Positions 46,813-55,182 of a stretch of DNA of 64,000 nt are shown here, one piece after another. The DNA lies in assembly GCA_009844885.1 (NCBI GenBank), contig VYAQ01000019.1:1-64000 (forward strand), read 5' to 3'. The position numbers and the translations under genes were made by a program. The DNA is from Gemmatimonadota bacterium (GTDB taxonomy: Bacteria > Gemmatimonadota > Gemmatimonadetes > Longimicrobiales > Gaopeijiaceae). Under the pieces are notes generated by a model. It had not been told where the DNA came from and did not search any database. It saw only the letters and a list, made by a program, of their open reading frames with translations. The first letter of the stretch is position 1; each line of letters starts with the position of its first letter.

Positions 46813-48240
46813 ATGACAATTCTGACGCGCTACCTGATTCGCTCACACCTGGTTCCGCTCCTGTTCACCTTCAGCCTTGTGACGGGCCTGCTGTACCTGA
46901 ACACGGTGACCCGGTTGCTGGAGGATCTGGTCGGAAAGGGGCTGCCGACCGAGATCATCCTCGAGGCCCTGATCCTGTCGTTCCCGCACACGCTGGCGCT
47001 GAGCCTTCCCATAGCCGTCCTCCCGGCAGTTCTCTATACGTTCAGCGAGTTGGCGTCCGCGAGCGAGATCGTCGCGATGTCCGCCAGCGGCGTGCGACCT
47101 CGCAAGCTCTTCATTCCGGTGCTTCTCCTCGGTACGCTCCTGGCCGGCATCACGTACACATTCAACGACTTCGTGCTGCCCGAGGCGAACCACCGGCTCA
47201 AGAACCTCCGCAATTCCATTCGCCAGAAGAGTCCCACCTTCCAACTCCGCGAGCGCGTGGTCAACCTCATCGAAGGAGAGAACGGGCTGGGTCCCTACTT
47301 TCTGAGGGTGGACGAAATCGACCCCGTGTCGGCCGAACTCACCGAAGTCGTCATCTATGATATGAGTCAGCAGGGGGTCCGGCGCACGACCTACGCCACA
47401 CGCGGCAAGATGGATCTCAACAGCACCTTCACCGACCTTCACCTGCGGCTCCACGATGGTCAGGTGTACGAGGTGGGCAACAGGGAGATCGGGGCCTTTC
47501 AGCGGACGGGCTTCGAGGAACAGTTGTACGTGCTTCGTGGCGTCGGGGACGTGTTCCAGGACATGAGCGGCGACCAGCGCACCGACCGTGAGATGTCCAT
47601 TGCGTTCCTGCGCGACTCCGCCCAGGCCAAGCGCCTCGCTCTCGACTCGATCCGGCAGGACGCGCGCCGGCAGACGATACGTGCCGTCGAGCGGGCCCTG
47701 GGAACCGGCCCGGCCGCGGACTCGGCCCAGGGCGACAACCTCGTCCTCGCCAAGTCGTTGCAGGGAGCCCAGGGCGACCTGATTCCGTCCGACGATTTTT
47801 CCCGAACGGTCGCGCTGACCGCTCGCACGCACACGGCCCGCACGGCCGCGCTGCGCAAGCGGGCAAGCCAATACGGCGTCGAGATCCACAAAAAACTGGT
47901 GATCGCGAGCGCATGCATCATCTTCGTCCTGATCGGCATGCCCGTCGGCATTCGCTTCCCCCGCGGCGGGATCAGCATGGTGATTGTCGTCTCCGCCACG
48001 GTCATCGGCGTCTACCAGTACGGCCTGACGACGGGCGAAGACTGGGCGGACCGGGATCTGGCGGCGCCTTTCTGGACCATGTGGGCCCCCAACCTGGTCT
48101 TCCTGGCGATCGGGTCGCTCATGGTCTCCCGCATGGGCAGATGGATCGCTTCCTCTCGCGACAGCGGCTGGCGTGACCTCTGGCTGGCCGCAAGGCGGTC
48201 GGTTCAAACGGTGTTCCGGCGTGGAAGAAGGCCGGCCTGA
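46813..48240 (+). CDS. lptF: LPS export permease, LptF/LptG family (first copy)
   Basis: Inner-membrane part of the LptB2FG exporter that moves lipopolysaccharide to the Lpt bridge. There are 475 residues with three N-terminal helices, a periplasmic jelly-roll domain (about 135-330) and three C-terminal helices beginning IHKKLVIASACIIFVLIGMP. The coupling-helix region SELASASEIVAMSASG contacts LptB. The ATG at 46813 (MTILTRYL) was chosen; a longer frame from 46480 would run back into the divergent sprA-like gene. The stop overlaps the next ATG as TGATG. Confidence 0.9.
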   Translation: MTILTRYLIRSHLVPLLFTFSLVTGLLYLNTVTRLLEDLVGKGLPTEIILEALILSFPHTLALSLPIAVLPAVLYTFSELASASEIVAMSASGVRPRKLFIPVLLLGTLLAGITYTFNDFVLPEANHRLKNLRNSIRQKSPTFQLRERVVNLIEGENGLGPYFLRVDEIDPVSAELTEVVIYDMSQQGVRRTTYATRGKMDLNSTFTDLHLRLHDGQVYEVGNREIGAFQRTGFEEQLYVLRGVGDVFQDMSGDQRTDREMSIAFLRDSAQAKRLALDSIRQDARRQTIRAVERALGTGPAADSAQGDNLVLAKSLQGAQGDLIPSDDFSRTVALTARTHTARTAALRKRASQYGVEIHKKLVIASACIIFVLIGMPVGIRFPRGGISMVIVVSATVIGVYQYGLTTGEDWADRDLAAPFWTMWAPNLVFLAIGSLMVSRMGRWIASSRDSGWRDLWLAARRSVQTVFRRGRRPA

Positions 48241-49301
48241 TGCGCATCCTGGACCGCATGGTGGCCCTGACGTTCATGTGGCTGTTCGCCGTATTCGCCC
48301 TGAGCGTCCCCATCCTCTTCGTTCTCGGCGACCTCTCCGAGCAGCAGGGACGCTTCCTCGACCGCGGTCTGACCGTCGTGGACATCGCACACGGCTACCT
48401 GTTCATGTACCCCCACTTCATGCTCTGGTCGGCACCGGTCGCAGCGCTCATCGCCGCCGTGTTCACGGTGCATTCCATGACGGTCCACCGCGAGATCCAG
48501 GCGGCGAAGGCCGGGGGCATATCCTTTCATCGGCTTATCGCCCCGATCTGGCCGGTGGGAGCTGTTCTGACGGGCGCGGCCTTCTTCCTGGGCGCGATCG
48601 TGCCCGGATCGAACCGAAGGGCCGCCGAGATCTTCGGGGAACGGGAACTGCGCAGGGAGTGGCGCCACGACTTCGTCTACCAGACCGAGTCCGACGAGAC
48701 CCTGAGCGTCCAGCAGTTGTTCACCACCACGAGCTCGATGGACGGGATCCTCGTCGAGAGCATCGACGCCGACGGCTCGCTGCGGCACGTCTGGGCGGAT
48801 CAGGGATTCTTCTCGGACGACGGCTGGACCCTGCACCAGGGCTACCTGCGGGTGATCCACCCCGAGGGCCGGGAAACGTCGTATTCGTTCGACCGGTACA
48901 AGCCCACGCGCCTCACCGTGTCACCGGAGGAGCTGCTCGACGACCCCCCCGACGAAGAGGAGATGAGCTATCGGGAACTCGGGCGGAGAGCCGCGGCGGT
49001 TCACCGCTCGGGGGGAGACCCCGGCGAGCTCCTTGTCAAGAAGGAACAGAAGCTTGCGATTCCGGCGGCTCTGCTGGTCATCATCATCTTCGGCGCCCCC
49101 CTTGCGACCACCGTGGAAAAGGGCGGGCCCGCCGTCGGCGTTGGCGTCTCGCTCGGCTCCACGCTCCTCTACATTCTCCTGATGAGGCTCTTCGGAGCCA
49201 TCGGGGCCACAGGAGGACTATCTCCGCTCTGGGCGGCCTGGTCGCCCAATATCCTTTTTCTGTCCGTCGGGCTCATTCTGCTGATTCGCGTGCGCACGTA
49301 G
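48240..49301 (+). CDS. lptG: LPS export permease, LptF/LptG family (second copy)
   Basis: Second subunit of the LptB2FG transporter: 353 residues in the same 3+3 helix layout, with coupling segment HREIQAAKAGGISFHRL, a periplasmic domain (about 125-240) and C-terminal helices from KLAIPAALLVIIIFGAPLAT. It is coupled to lptF by a TGATG overlap. Its last 84 nt overlap the 3' end of the convergent dapF-like gene on the other strand. Which of the two is F and which G is assigned by order only. Confidence 0.88.
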   Translation: MRILDRMVALTFMWLFAVFALSVPILFVLGDLSEQQGRFLDRGLTVVDIAHGYLFMYPHFMLWSAPVAALIAAVFTVHSMTVHREIQAAKAGGISFHRLIAPIWPVGAVLTGAAFFLGAIVPGSNRRAAEIFGERELRREWRHDFVYQTESDETLSVQQLFTTTSSMDGILVESIDADGSLRHVWADQGFFSDDGWTLHQGYLRVIHPEGRETSYSFDRYKPTRLTVSPEELLDDPPDEEEMSYRELGRRAAAVHRSGGDPGELLVKKEQKLAIPAALLVIIIFGAPLATTVEKGGPAVGVGVSLGSTLLYILLMRLFGAIGATGGLSPLWAAWSPNILFLSVGLILLIRVRT

Positions 49302-50162
49302 AAAGGCCCTCGTCAGCTCTCCGGTGCACACTTCCTCGACCGGACCCCGCAGACGCACCGACCAGTCCGCACCAAGGTCCACGTCCATGTTTCCACCCTC
49401 CATCAGAACGGTCGTACGTCCGGCGGAAGCGAGCCCGGACTTCACCGCCGCGGCGACCGCCGCGCACGCCGAGGTCCCGGACGCGGATGTCGCCCCCACA
49501 CCCCGCTCCCAGATCCGGATCGCGATCCTCCCGCCGACGGGCAACTCGGCAAACTGAACGTTGGTGCCTCGCGGAAAGGCCGGATGCGCGGCGATCAGCG
49601 GCCCGTAGTGCTCGACCTCACGCCGGCCCCAGCCCTCCCGGATCGCAACCGCGTGGGGATTGCCGACGGATACCGGCATCACTTGGACAACCGCGTCTCC
49701 ACCCGCGGGTGCGGACAGCCGCAGCGGGACCGTGCCTCCGCCCTGCAACCGTCCCGGGGCCAGGAAGGGGGGGCCGTCGGGGAACTCCACCCGGCCCATG
49801 TCCGCGGTCACGTCCCACACGCCCTCTCCATCGGGACCCGATACCTCCAGCCACACCTCGTCTCTGGCGACCTCCACCGGAAACCGTTCGGCACCCCTTC
49901 GTCCCACGCGCGTCAGATACACCCCCGCAATGCGAAGCCCATTGCCGCTGCGCTCGAATTCCCGTCCGTCGGGATTGAACATGCGCAACATCGCCGGCGA
50001 ACCCGGCCGTGCGCTCTCCACCACCACGACGCCATCGGCTCCGGGGCCGCGGTGGGGATGACAGATCCGCCGGATCAGAAGCGGGGTGACCAGCGGTCCG
50101 TCCCCCTGTTCAAAGACCAGGTAGTCGTTCCCATGGCCGTGTGCCTTGAAGAACCGCGGCAC
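49218..50162 (-). CDS. DapF-family epimerase-fold protein lacking both catalytic cysteines
   Basis: 314 residues with the diaminopimelate epimerase framework: KAHGHGNDY, GPGADG, NPDGREFERSGNGLR, VSVGNPHAV, HPAFPRGTNVQF and WERGVGATSASGTSAC. The two acid/base cysteines of DapF (CGNG and ACGTG motifs) are replaced by Ser72 (SGNG) and Ser228 (ASGTS). The Glu after ERGVG is Ala. Normal DAP epimerisation is therefore doubtful; it may be a paralogue with another substrate or a non-racemising role. The GTG at 50162 (MPRFFKAHG) was chosen by family; a TTG seven codons upstream is possible. The 3' end overlaps lptG by 84 nt. Confidence 0.85.
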   Translation of the reverse strand: MPRFFKAHGHGNDYLVFEQGDGPLVTPLLIRRICHPHRGPGADGVVVVESARPGSPAMLRMFNPDGREFERSGNGLRIAGVYLTRVGRRGAERFPVEVARDEVWLEVSGPDGEGVWDVTADMGRVEFPDGPPFLAPGRLQGGGTVPLRLSAPAGGDAVVQVMPVSVGNPHAVAIREGWGRREVEHYGPLIAAHPAFPRGTNVQFAELPVGGRIAIRIWERGVGATSASGTSACAAVAAAVKSGLASAGRTTVLMEGGNMDVDLGADWSVRLRGPVEEVCTGELTRAFLRAHANQQNEPDGQKKDIGRPGRPERR

Positions 50163-50314
50163 GATGCGGATGGACTCATGCAACTTTTCCGAGTCTCCTC
50201 TCGTCAAGCACCGTGACCGGCGGTTCGGATGCGGAAGACACCGGGCCCAAGGCGAATAAACGCAAGAGCATTTGAGCTGGGCCCGGGAGGGGTCGGCACA
50301 GGGGAGGGGATAAA

Positions 50315-53005
50315 ATGGGACTGTGTGGCGTGGTGGAGAAGGGGGTGCGGGGGTGTTGGGGTGCGGTGGCGGTCGTGGCGACGGCGTCGGTGGCGGCACC
50401 GGCAGCCCTCCCGGGCCAGAGTATCGAGAGCGGCGAGTCGAAGTCGGGGACCGGTGGGCGTGCGACCCCGCCCGCGCTCCAGGCACAACGCATCACCGGC
50501 CCGGCGCCGGTGATCGACGGATTGCTCGACGAGGCGGACTGGGCGACGGCGATGGTTGCCGGGGACTTCGTGGTCTTCGAGCCCAATGAAGGCATGCCGC
50601 CATCACAGAATACCGAAGCCCGGGTGCTCTACGGCGCCGAGGCCATCTACGTGGGAATCCGCGCTTTCGATGTCGCACCGGATTCGATCGTCACGCGCCT
50701 GGCAAGACGGGACGAACGACCCCACTCGGATTGGGTGGACGTGGTGATCGACAGCTACCACGACAAGCGGACGGCATTCCGGTTTGGAGTCAACCCGGCC
50801 GGCGTCAAGAACGATTCCTACATGTTCGACGACACCAACGAGGACGATTCCTGGGATGCCGTTTGGGACGTGGCCACCCGAACAGACGACCAGGGGTGGA
50901 CGGCCGAGTTCCGCATCCCCTATTCGCAGCTGCGCTTCGATGGTGCGGCACAGCAGACCTGGGGGATCAACTTCGCCCGATTCATCGCAAGGCACCTGGA
51001 GCGCAGTCTGTGGGCACCGATCTCGCGCGGCGACGGAGCGCTCGTATCGCGGTTTGGCGATCTCGTCGGATTGCGCGACCTCTCGCCCCCGACCCGGCTC
51101 GAGGTCCTGCCCTACTCGCTCGTGCGAATGGAGAGCGCTCCCGGCAGCGCCGCCGACCCCTTTTACGATCCTTCCGACTTCTCCTCGACCGCAGGGGCCG
51201 ACGTCAAGTACGGCCTCACCACCGACCTCACCCTGGACATCACCATCAACCCCGATTTCGGACAGGTGGAGGCCGACCCGGCACAGGTCAACCTGACCGC
51301 CTTCGAGACATTCTTTCCAGAGCGTCGTCCGTTCTTCGTGGAGGGCTCCGGCATCTTCTCCTTCCGGTTCTCCGAGGGAGACGGGGACATGGCCAGCGAG
51401 GGTCTCTTCTATTCCCGGCGCATCGGCCGGTCACCGCAGGGACGCGTTCAGTCGTCCGGCTACTTCGACGCCCCCGACAGGACTCGCATCCTTGGAGCGA
51501 TGAAACTGTCGGGCAAGACGAGTTCCGGCTGGTCGCTCGGCGTCCTGCACGCGCTCACGGGGCAGGAGGAGGCGCTCCTCGCCAACGACGGCGGTGCGAC
51601 CAGCGACCAGGTGGTCGAGCCACGCGCCCAGTACGGCATGGCCCGGGTTAGCAGGGATTTCCGCGAAGGCAAGAGCGCCGTGGGGATGATCTCCACCTGG
51701 ACGCGCCGCGACCCGGCCGGTGCGGAGGCGCTCGATCTCCACGCCGGCGCCTACACCGGAGGCATCGACGCTCGCCACCGCTTCGGCGATGACCGATTCA
51801 TCGTCTCCGGCTATCTGCTCGGCTCCGCAGTCAGGGGCTCGGCGGCGGCGATCGCCCGTACGCAGCGCTCCCCGGCCCGCTACTTCCAGCGCCCCGATGC
51901 GGCCCACGTCGAGTACGACCCGACGCGCACCTCACTGGGCGGCTGGGCGGGTTCGGCGACCCTGGCCAAGATCTCGGGGGGCTACTGGCGGTTCGCGACC
52001 GGCGCGATGGCTCGCTCGCCCGGCTTCGACTCCAACGATCTCGGCTTCATGCGGGAAGGGGATTTCGTGGCGCCTTTCGTATGGGTCGGCTACCAGCACT
52101 TCCGGCCAACCGAGCACCTGCAGCGCTGGAACCTCAACTTCAACGCCTGGACCCCCTACAGCTTCGGGGGAGAGGCCTATTCGAAGGGCGCGAACGCCAA
52201 CGCCAGCTTTACCCTCAACAACTTCTGGGGCGGCTACATCGGCGTCATGAGGCAGTCGGAGGGTCTGTCCAACACGATGTTGCGCGGCGGCCCGATGCTG
52301 CTGCGCGACCATTCGTGGGGAGGCTGGTACGGTTTCTGGTCGGATTCCCGCAAGCAATTGCAGTTCGAAGCCGGCAACAACTGGCAGGTCCGTCCGGAGA
52401 GCGGATCCTGGTCCTACGGGGCCGACGCCAACCTGCGCTGGCGCCCGTCGCCGCGCGCGACCATAAGCGCGGGTCCGTTCGTCAACTGGCGGAAGGAAGA
52501 CCTGCAGTGGGTCGGGCGTTTCGGCGCGGAGGTCCCCAACTATATCTTCGCAGAACTGTCGCAGACGACGGCCGGCATCACAGCCCGGGCGGACTGGACC
52601 TTCTCCCCCAACCTGTCGTTGCAGGTCTACGCGCAGCCCTTCGTTTCGGCAGCCGACTACAACGCGTTCAAACGCATCACGGACTCGCGAGCGACAGCCT
52701 ACGCGGACCGTTTCGCCCATATCGGGACCACCGACGAGGGCGATGGGAGCCTCCTGGCCGACATCGACGGCGATGGCGCGGCCGAGCCCCTCCGCAACCC
52801 CGATTTCAACTTCAAGCAGTTTCGTTCCAACGTGGTGCTGCGCTGGGAGTATCAGCCCGGTTCCGCGCTCTTCCTGGTCTGGTCGCAAGGACGAAACCAC
52901 TACGCCCAGACCGGTGATTTCTCCTTCCGCAACGATCTCGACACCCTGCTCGGCGAGCCCGGTCAGGACGTATTCATGCTCAAGCTGAGCTACTGGCTCG
53001 GATAG
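50315..53005 (+). CDS. DUF5916 outer-membrane protein with CBM9-like N-terminus
   Basis: 896 residues. After a signal peptide (about 14-35) comes a CBM9-like domain (about 55-230, starting APVIDGLLDEADW with GWTAEFRIPYSQLRF at its end). A DUF5916 region with many predicted amphipathic strands follows, and the protein ends in LSYWLG, as expected for an outer-membrane beta-barrel. DFGQVEADPAQVNLTAFETFFPERRPFFVEG is the family signature, given here in two parts: DFGQVEADPAQVNL and FFPERRPFFVEG. A strong purine-rich AGGGGAGGGG precedes the ATG. Substrate unknown, perhaps glycans or peptides. Confidence 0.85.
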   Translation: MGLCGVVEKGVRGCWGAVAVVATASVAAPAALPGQSIESGESKSGTGGRATPPALQAQRITGPAPVIDGLLDEADWATAMVAGDFVVFEPNEGMPPSQNTEARVLYGAEAIYVGIRAFDVAPDSIVTRLARRDERPHSDWVDVVIDSYHDKRTAFRFGVNPAGVKNDSYMFDDTNEDDSWDAVWDVATRTDDQGWTAEFRIPYSQLRFDGAAQQTWGINFARFIARHLERSLWAPISRGDGALVSRFGDLVGLRDLSPPTRLEVLPYSLVRMESAPGSAADPFYDPSDFSSTAGADVKYGLTTDLTLDITINPDFGQVEADPAQVNLTAFETFFPERRPFFVEGSGIFSFRFSEGDGDMASEGLFYSRRIGRSPQGRVQSSGYFDAPDRTRILGAMKLSGKTSSGWSLGVLHALTGQEEALLANDGGATSDQVVEPRAQYGMARVSRDFREGKSAVGMISTWTRRDPAGAEALDLHAGAYTGGIDARHRFGDDRFIVSGYLLGSAVRGSAAAIARTQRSPARYFQRPDAAHVEYDPTRTSLGGWAGSATLAKISGGYWRFATGAMARSPGFDSNDLGFMREGDFVAPFVWVGYQHFRPTEHLQRWNLNFNAWTPYSFGGEAYSKGANANASFTLNNFWGGYIGVMRQSEGLSNTMLRGGPMLLRDHSWGGWYGFWSDSRKQLQFEAGNNWQVRPESGSWSYGADANLRWRPSPRATISAGPFVNWRKEDLQWVGRFGAEVPNYIFAELSQTTAGITARADWTFSPNLSLQVYAQPFVSAADYNAFKRITDSRATAYADRFAHIGTTDEGDGSLLADIDGDGAAEPLRNPDFNFKQFRSNVVLRWEYQPGSALFLVWSQGRNHYAQTGDFSFRNDLDTLLGEPGQDVFMLKLSYWLG

Positions 53006-53127
53006 TCGGCGGGGTGCCGCCGCGCCGCTCCGGCGGCCGGCGTAGAGGAGGCCGGAGTGGGTGCGTGTGGGCGCCCGCTTCGGCCTCCACCCACTTTCGG
53101 GACCTCCGTTGTGCCGGAGGGGTCCGC

Positions 53128-54621
53128 GTGGCATCTTCCGGTGGAATCGACCCGACTTGTCCACCAGCCGCGAGGACTGCCACGCCCCCCCCGCCCCGCT
53201 TCGTCGCTGTCGTCAAGGACGACTGCGAGACCTGCCACCTCGTCGCACCGGTACTCGGGCAGATCGTGGCCGCGGGCTACTCGCTCAAGGTGTACTGGCA
53301 GGACGACGACGCCTTCCTCCCCGCCTCTCTGGCCACGGTGGACGACCGCGATCTGGAACATTCGTTCCGCCTGGACATTGTGACGGTCCCCACGCTGATA
53401 CGGCTGGAGGGTCAACGCGAAAGGGGACGGACCGAGGGATGGGACGCGGCCAGCTGGCGCACCCTGACCGGGCTGGCAACGCTCGGCGAGGAACTTCCAT
53501 CCCATCGGCCCGGCTGTGGCTCCCGCTCGGTGGACCCTGGCGTGCCCGAGGTGCTGCGGGTACGCTACGGCGAGACCGGGATTCGTGCGCGCGAAGTGGT
53601 ACTCGGCGACCGGGTCGACCCGACCGAGGCGTGCTACGACCGTGGCTGGACCGACGGGCTCCCCGTCGTGCCTCCGACCCCCGAGCGCATCCTGCGCATG
53701 CTCGCGGGGACGAGACGGGATCCGCACGAGATCGTCGGCCGCATTCCGCCGGACATGGCCCCATGCACCGTGGAGAAGGTGGCGATCAACGCGGTCATGG
53801 CCGGCTGCAAGCCCGAGTACCTTCCGGTCGTCCTGACCGCCCTCCAGGCTGCGCTGGATCCCCGGTTCACCCTACACGGGGTTACCTGCAGCACCTGCTT
53901 CTCCAGTCCCGTCGTCATCGTCAACGGTCCGGTCGCGAAGCGCCTGGGCATGAACTCGGGCATGAACGCCCTCGGCCAGGGCAACCGCGCCAACGCGACG
54001 ATCGGCCGCGCACTCAACCTCGTGGTCCGCAACGTCGGTGGCGGACGGCCGGGCGAAATCGATCGCGCCACCCTGGGGACGCCCGGCAAGTACACGTTCT
54101 GCTTCGCCGAGGACGAGTCGGATGACGGCTGGACTCCGCTTGCCGAGGCGCGAGGCATTGCTCCCGGTTCGAGCGCAGTCACCGTGTTCGCTGGAGACGG
54201 CGTCCAGGGCGTCTGGGACCAGAAGGCGCGCACCCCCGCCGAACTGACCCGGTCCCTGGCAATGGCACTCAGCGCCGTGGGGCATCCGAAGCTGTGCGAA
54301 TGGGTGCAGGCGATCCTCGTGCTGTCCCCCGAGCACTACGCCATCTACCGCGGGGCTGGATGGCACCGCGACCGGATTACGGCCGACCTTCAGGCAGCCC
54401 TGTCCCGCCCGGGTGCGGAGGTCGTAGCCGGAGCGGACGGCGTAGCGGAGGGAATGCCGCACTCACGCCGGGGCGAGCAGGTACCCAAGTTCCATCCTGA
54501 CGGCCTCCTTCTGGTCCGCGCGGGCGGCCCGGCCGGATTGATGTCCGCCATCCTATCGGGCTGGCCGGGAGGACGCGACCACGAGGAATCCCACCCCATC
54601 ACGCGAGAGATCAGCGAATGA
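53128..54621 (+). CDS. Thioredoxin-fold protein coupled to the UGSC selenoprotein
   Basis: 497 residues from a GTG at 53128, with GGAGG seven bases before it. Residues 24-100 look like a thioredoxin fold (RFVAVVKDDCETCHLVAP, with Cys33 and Cys36, then a cis-Pro-like VTVPTLIRL). The rest is a large domain I do not recognise, marked by GWTDGLPVVPP, PPDMAPCTVEKVAINAVMAGC, HGVTCSTCFSSPVVIVNG and NALGQGNRANATIGRAL, with several conserved-looking cysteines. ATGA overlap with the selenoprotein gene implies coupled synthesis, so a joint redox or thiol-exchange role is inferred. Confidence 0.72.
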   Translation: MASSGGIDPTCPPAARTATPPPPRFVAVVKDDCETCHLVAPVLGQIVAAGYSLKVYWQDDDAFLPASLATVDDRDLEHSFRLDIVTVPTLIRLEGQRERGRTEGWDAASWRTLTGLATLGEELPSHRPGCGSRSVDPGVPEVLRVRYGETGIRAREVVLGDRVDPTEACYDRGWTDGLPVVPPTPERILRMLAGTRRDPHEIVGRIPPDMAPCTVEKVAINAVMAGCKPEYLPVVLTALQAALDPRFTLHGVTCSTCFSSPVVIVNGPVAKRLGMNSGMNALGQGNRANATIGRALNLVVRNVGGGRPGEIDRATLGTPGKYTFCFAEDESDDGWTPLAEARGIAPGSSAVTVFAGDGVQGVWDQKARTPAELTRSLAMALSAVGHPKLCEWVQAILVLSPEHYAIYRGAGWHRDRITADLQAALSRPGAEVVAGADGVAEGMPHSRRGEQVPKFHPDGLLLVRAGGPAGLMSAILSGWPGGRDHEESHPITREISE

Positions 54622-55160
54622 ACAACCCCGAAACCCGTCTGCACGACCCCACGTCCGAATCCGCTCCGGCCATCCGCCCCCGCCGACCTCCCCTGCCCTC
54701 GCTGACGGGCAGAACCGTGGCGCTGTTCGACATCGGCAAGACCCGCTCGGACGAATTCCTGGACTGTCTCGAGGCACGGTTCCGGGCGCTGGACATCGCC
54801 ACCGGGCGCTTCGCCAAGCCGACCAACGCCAAGCCTGCCGCCGCACCGACACTGGACGCGATCGCGGAGGGCGCGGACGCGGTGATCGTGGCGCTCGCCG
54901 ACTGAGGCTCCTGCGTATCATGCGGTCTGCATGACATCAGGATGCTGGAAGATCGCGGCGTTCCCGGTCTCCTCGTGGCCACGACGGCCTTTGAGGACGC
55001 GGCGGCGCATCAGGCGCGCTCTCTCGGTTTCGATCCCGCGGTCGTCTGGGTGGCCCACCCCGTACAGAACCGGAGTCCGGACGAACTGGACGCACTGGCT
55101 GCCATGGCCATGCCGGGCGTGCTGCGGCACCTGACCTCGGACGGCGGCGACGGTCCGTGA
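54618..55160 (+). CDS. UGSC-family selenoprotein (in-frame TGA = selenocysteine)
   Basis: The frame from ATG 54618 reaches TGA at 54903-54905 (codon 96) and stays open to a TGA at 55158-55160, giving 180 residues with Sec96. The context is ALAD-U-G-S-C-V-S-C-G, the defining U-G-S-C motif of this family, preceded by LFDIGKTRSDEFLD and KPTNAKPAAAP and followed by GVPGLLVATTAFEDAAAHQA and WVAHPVQNRSPDEL. A SECIS-like hairpin follows the TGA. The family's function is unknown; a selenenylsulfide/redox centre with Cys99 or Cys102 is inferred. The ATG overlaps the upstream stop (ATGA). It is convergent with the SLC13 gene, 22 bp away. Confidence 0.9.
54903..54941 (+). promoter_or_regulatory. Sec codon and bacterial SECIS element
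   Basis: TGA at 54903-54905 is followed 18 nt later by the apical loop GGTCT (54924-54928), closed by the exact inverted repeat TCATGC/GCATGA (54918-54923 and 54929-54934). A lower stem CCTG (54910-54913) with CAGG (54938-54941) flanks an internal loop. E. coli fdhF has its AGGUCU loop 17 nt after UGA on a UGC/GCA stem, so position, loop and closing pairs all fit SelB recognition. Confidence 0.85.
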
Positions 55161-55182
55161 CGGGGTGTGCGGTCCCTCTCGG

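Noticed and set aside
54618-54905. 95-residue stub ending at TGA, read as a truncated or frameshifted gene
   Set aside because: The downstream fragment is in the same frame, the UGSC motif spans the TGA, and a SECIS-like hairpin follows, so Sec recoding explains it better than a pseudogene.
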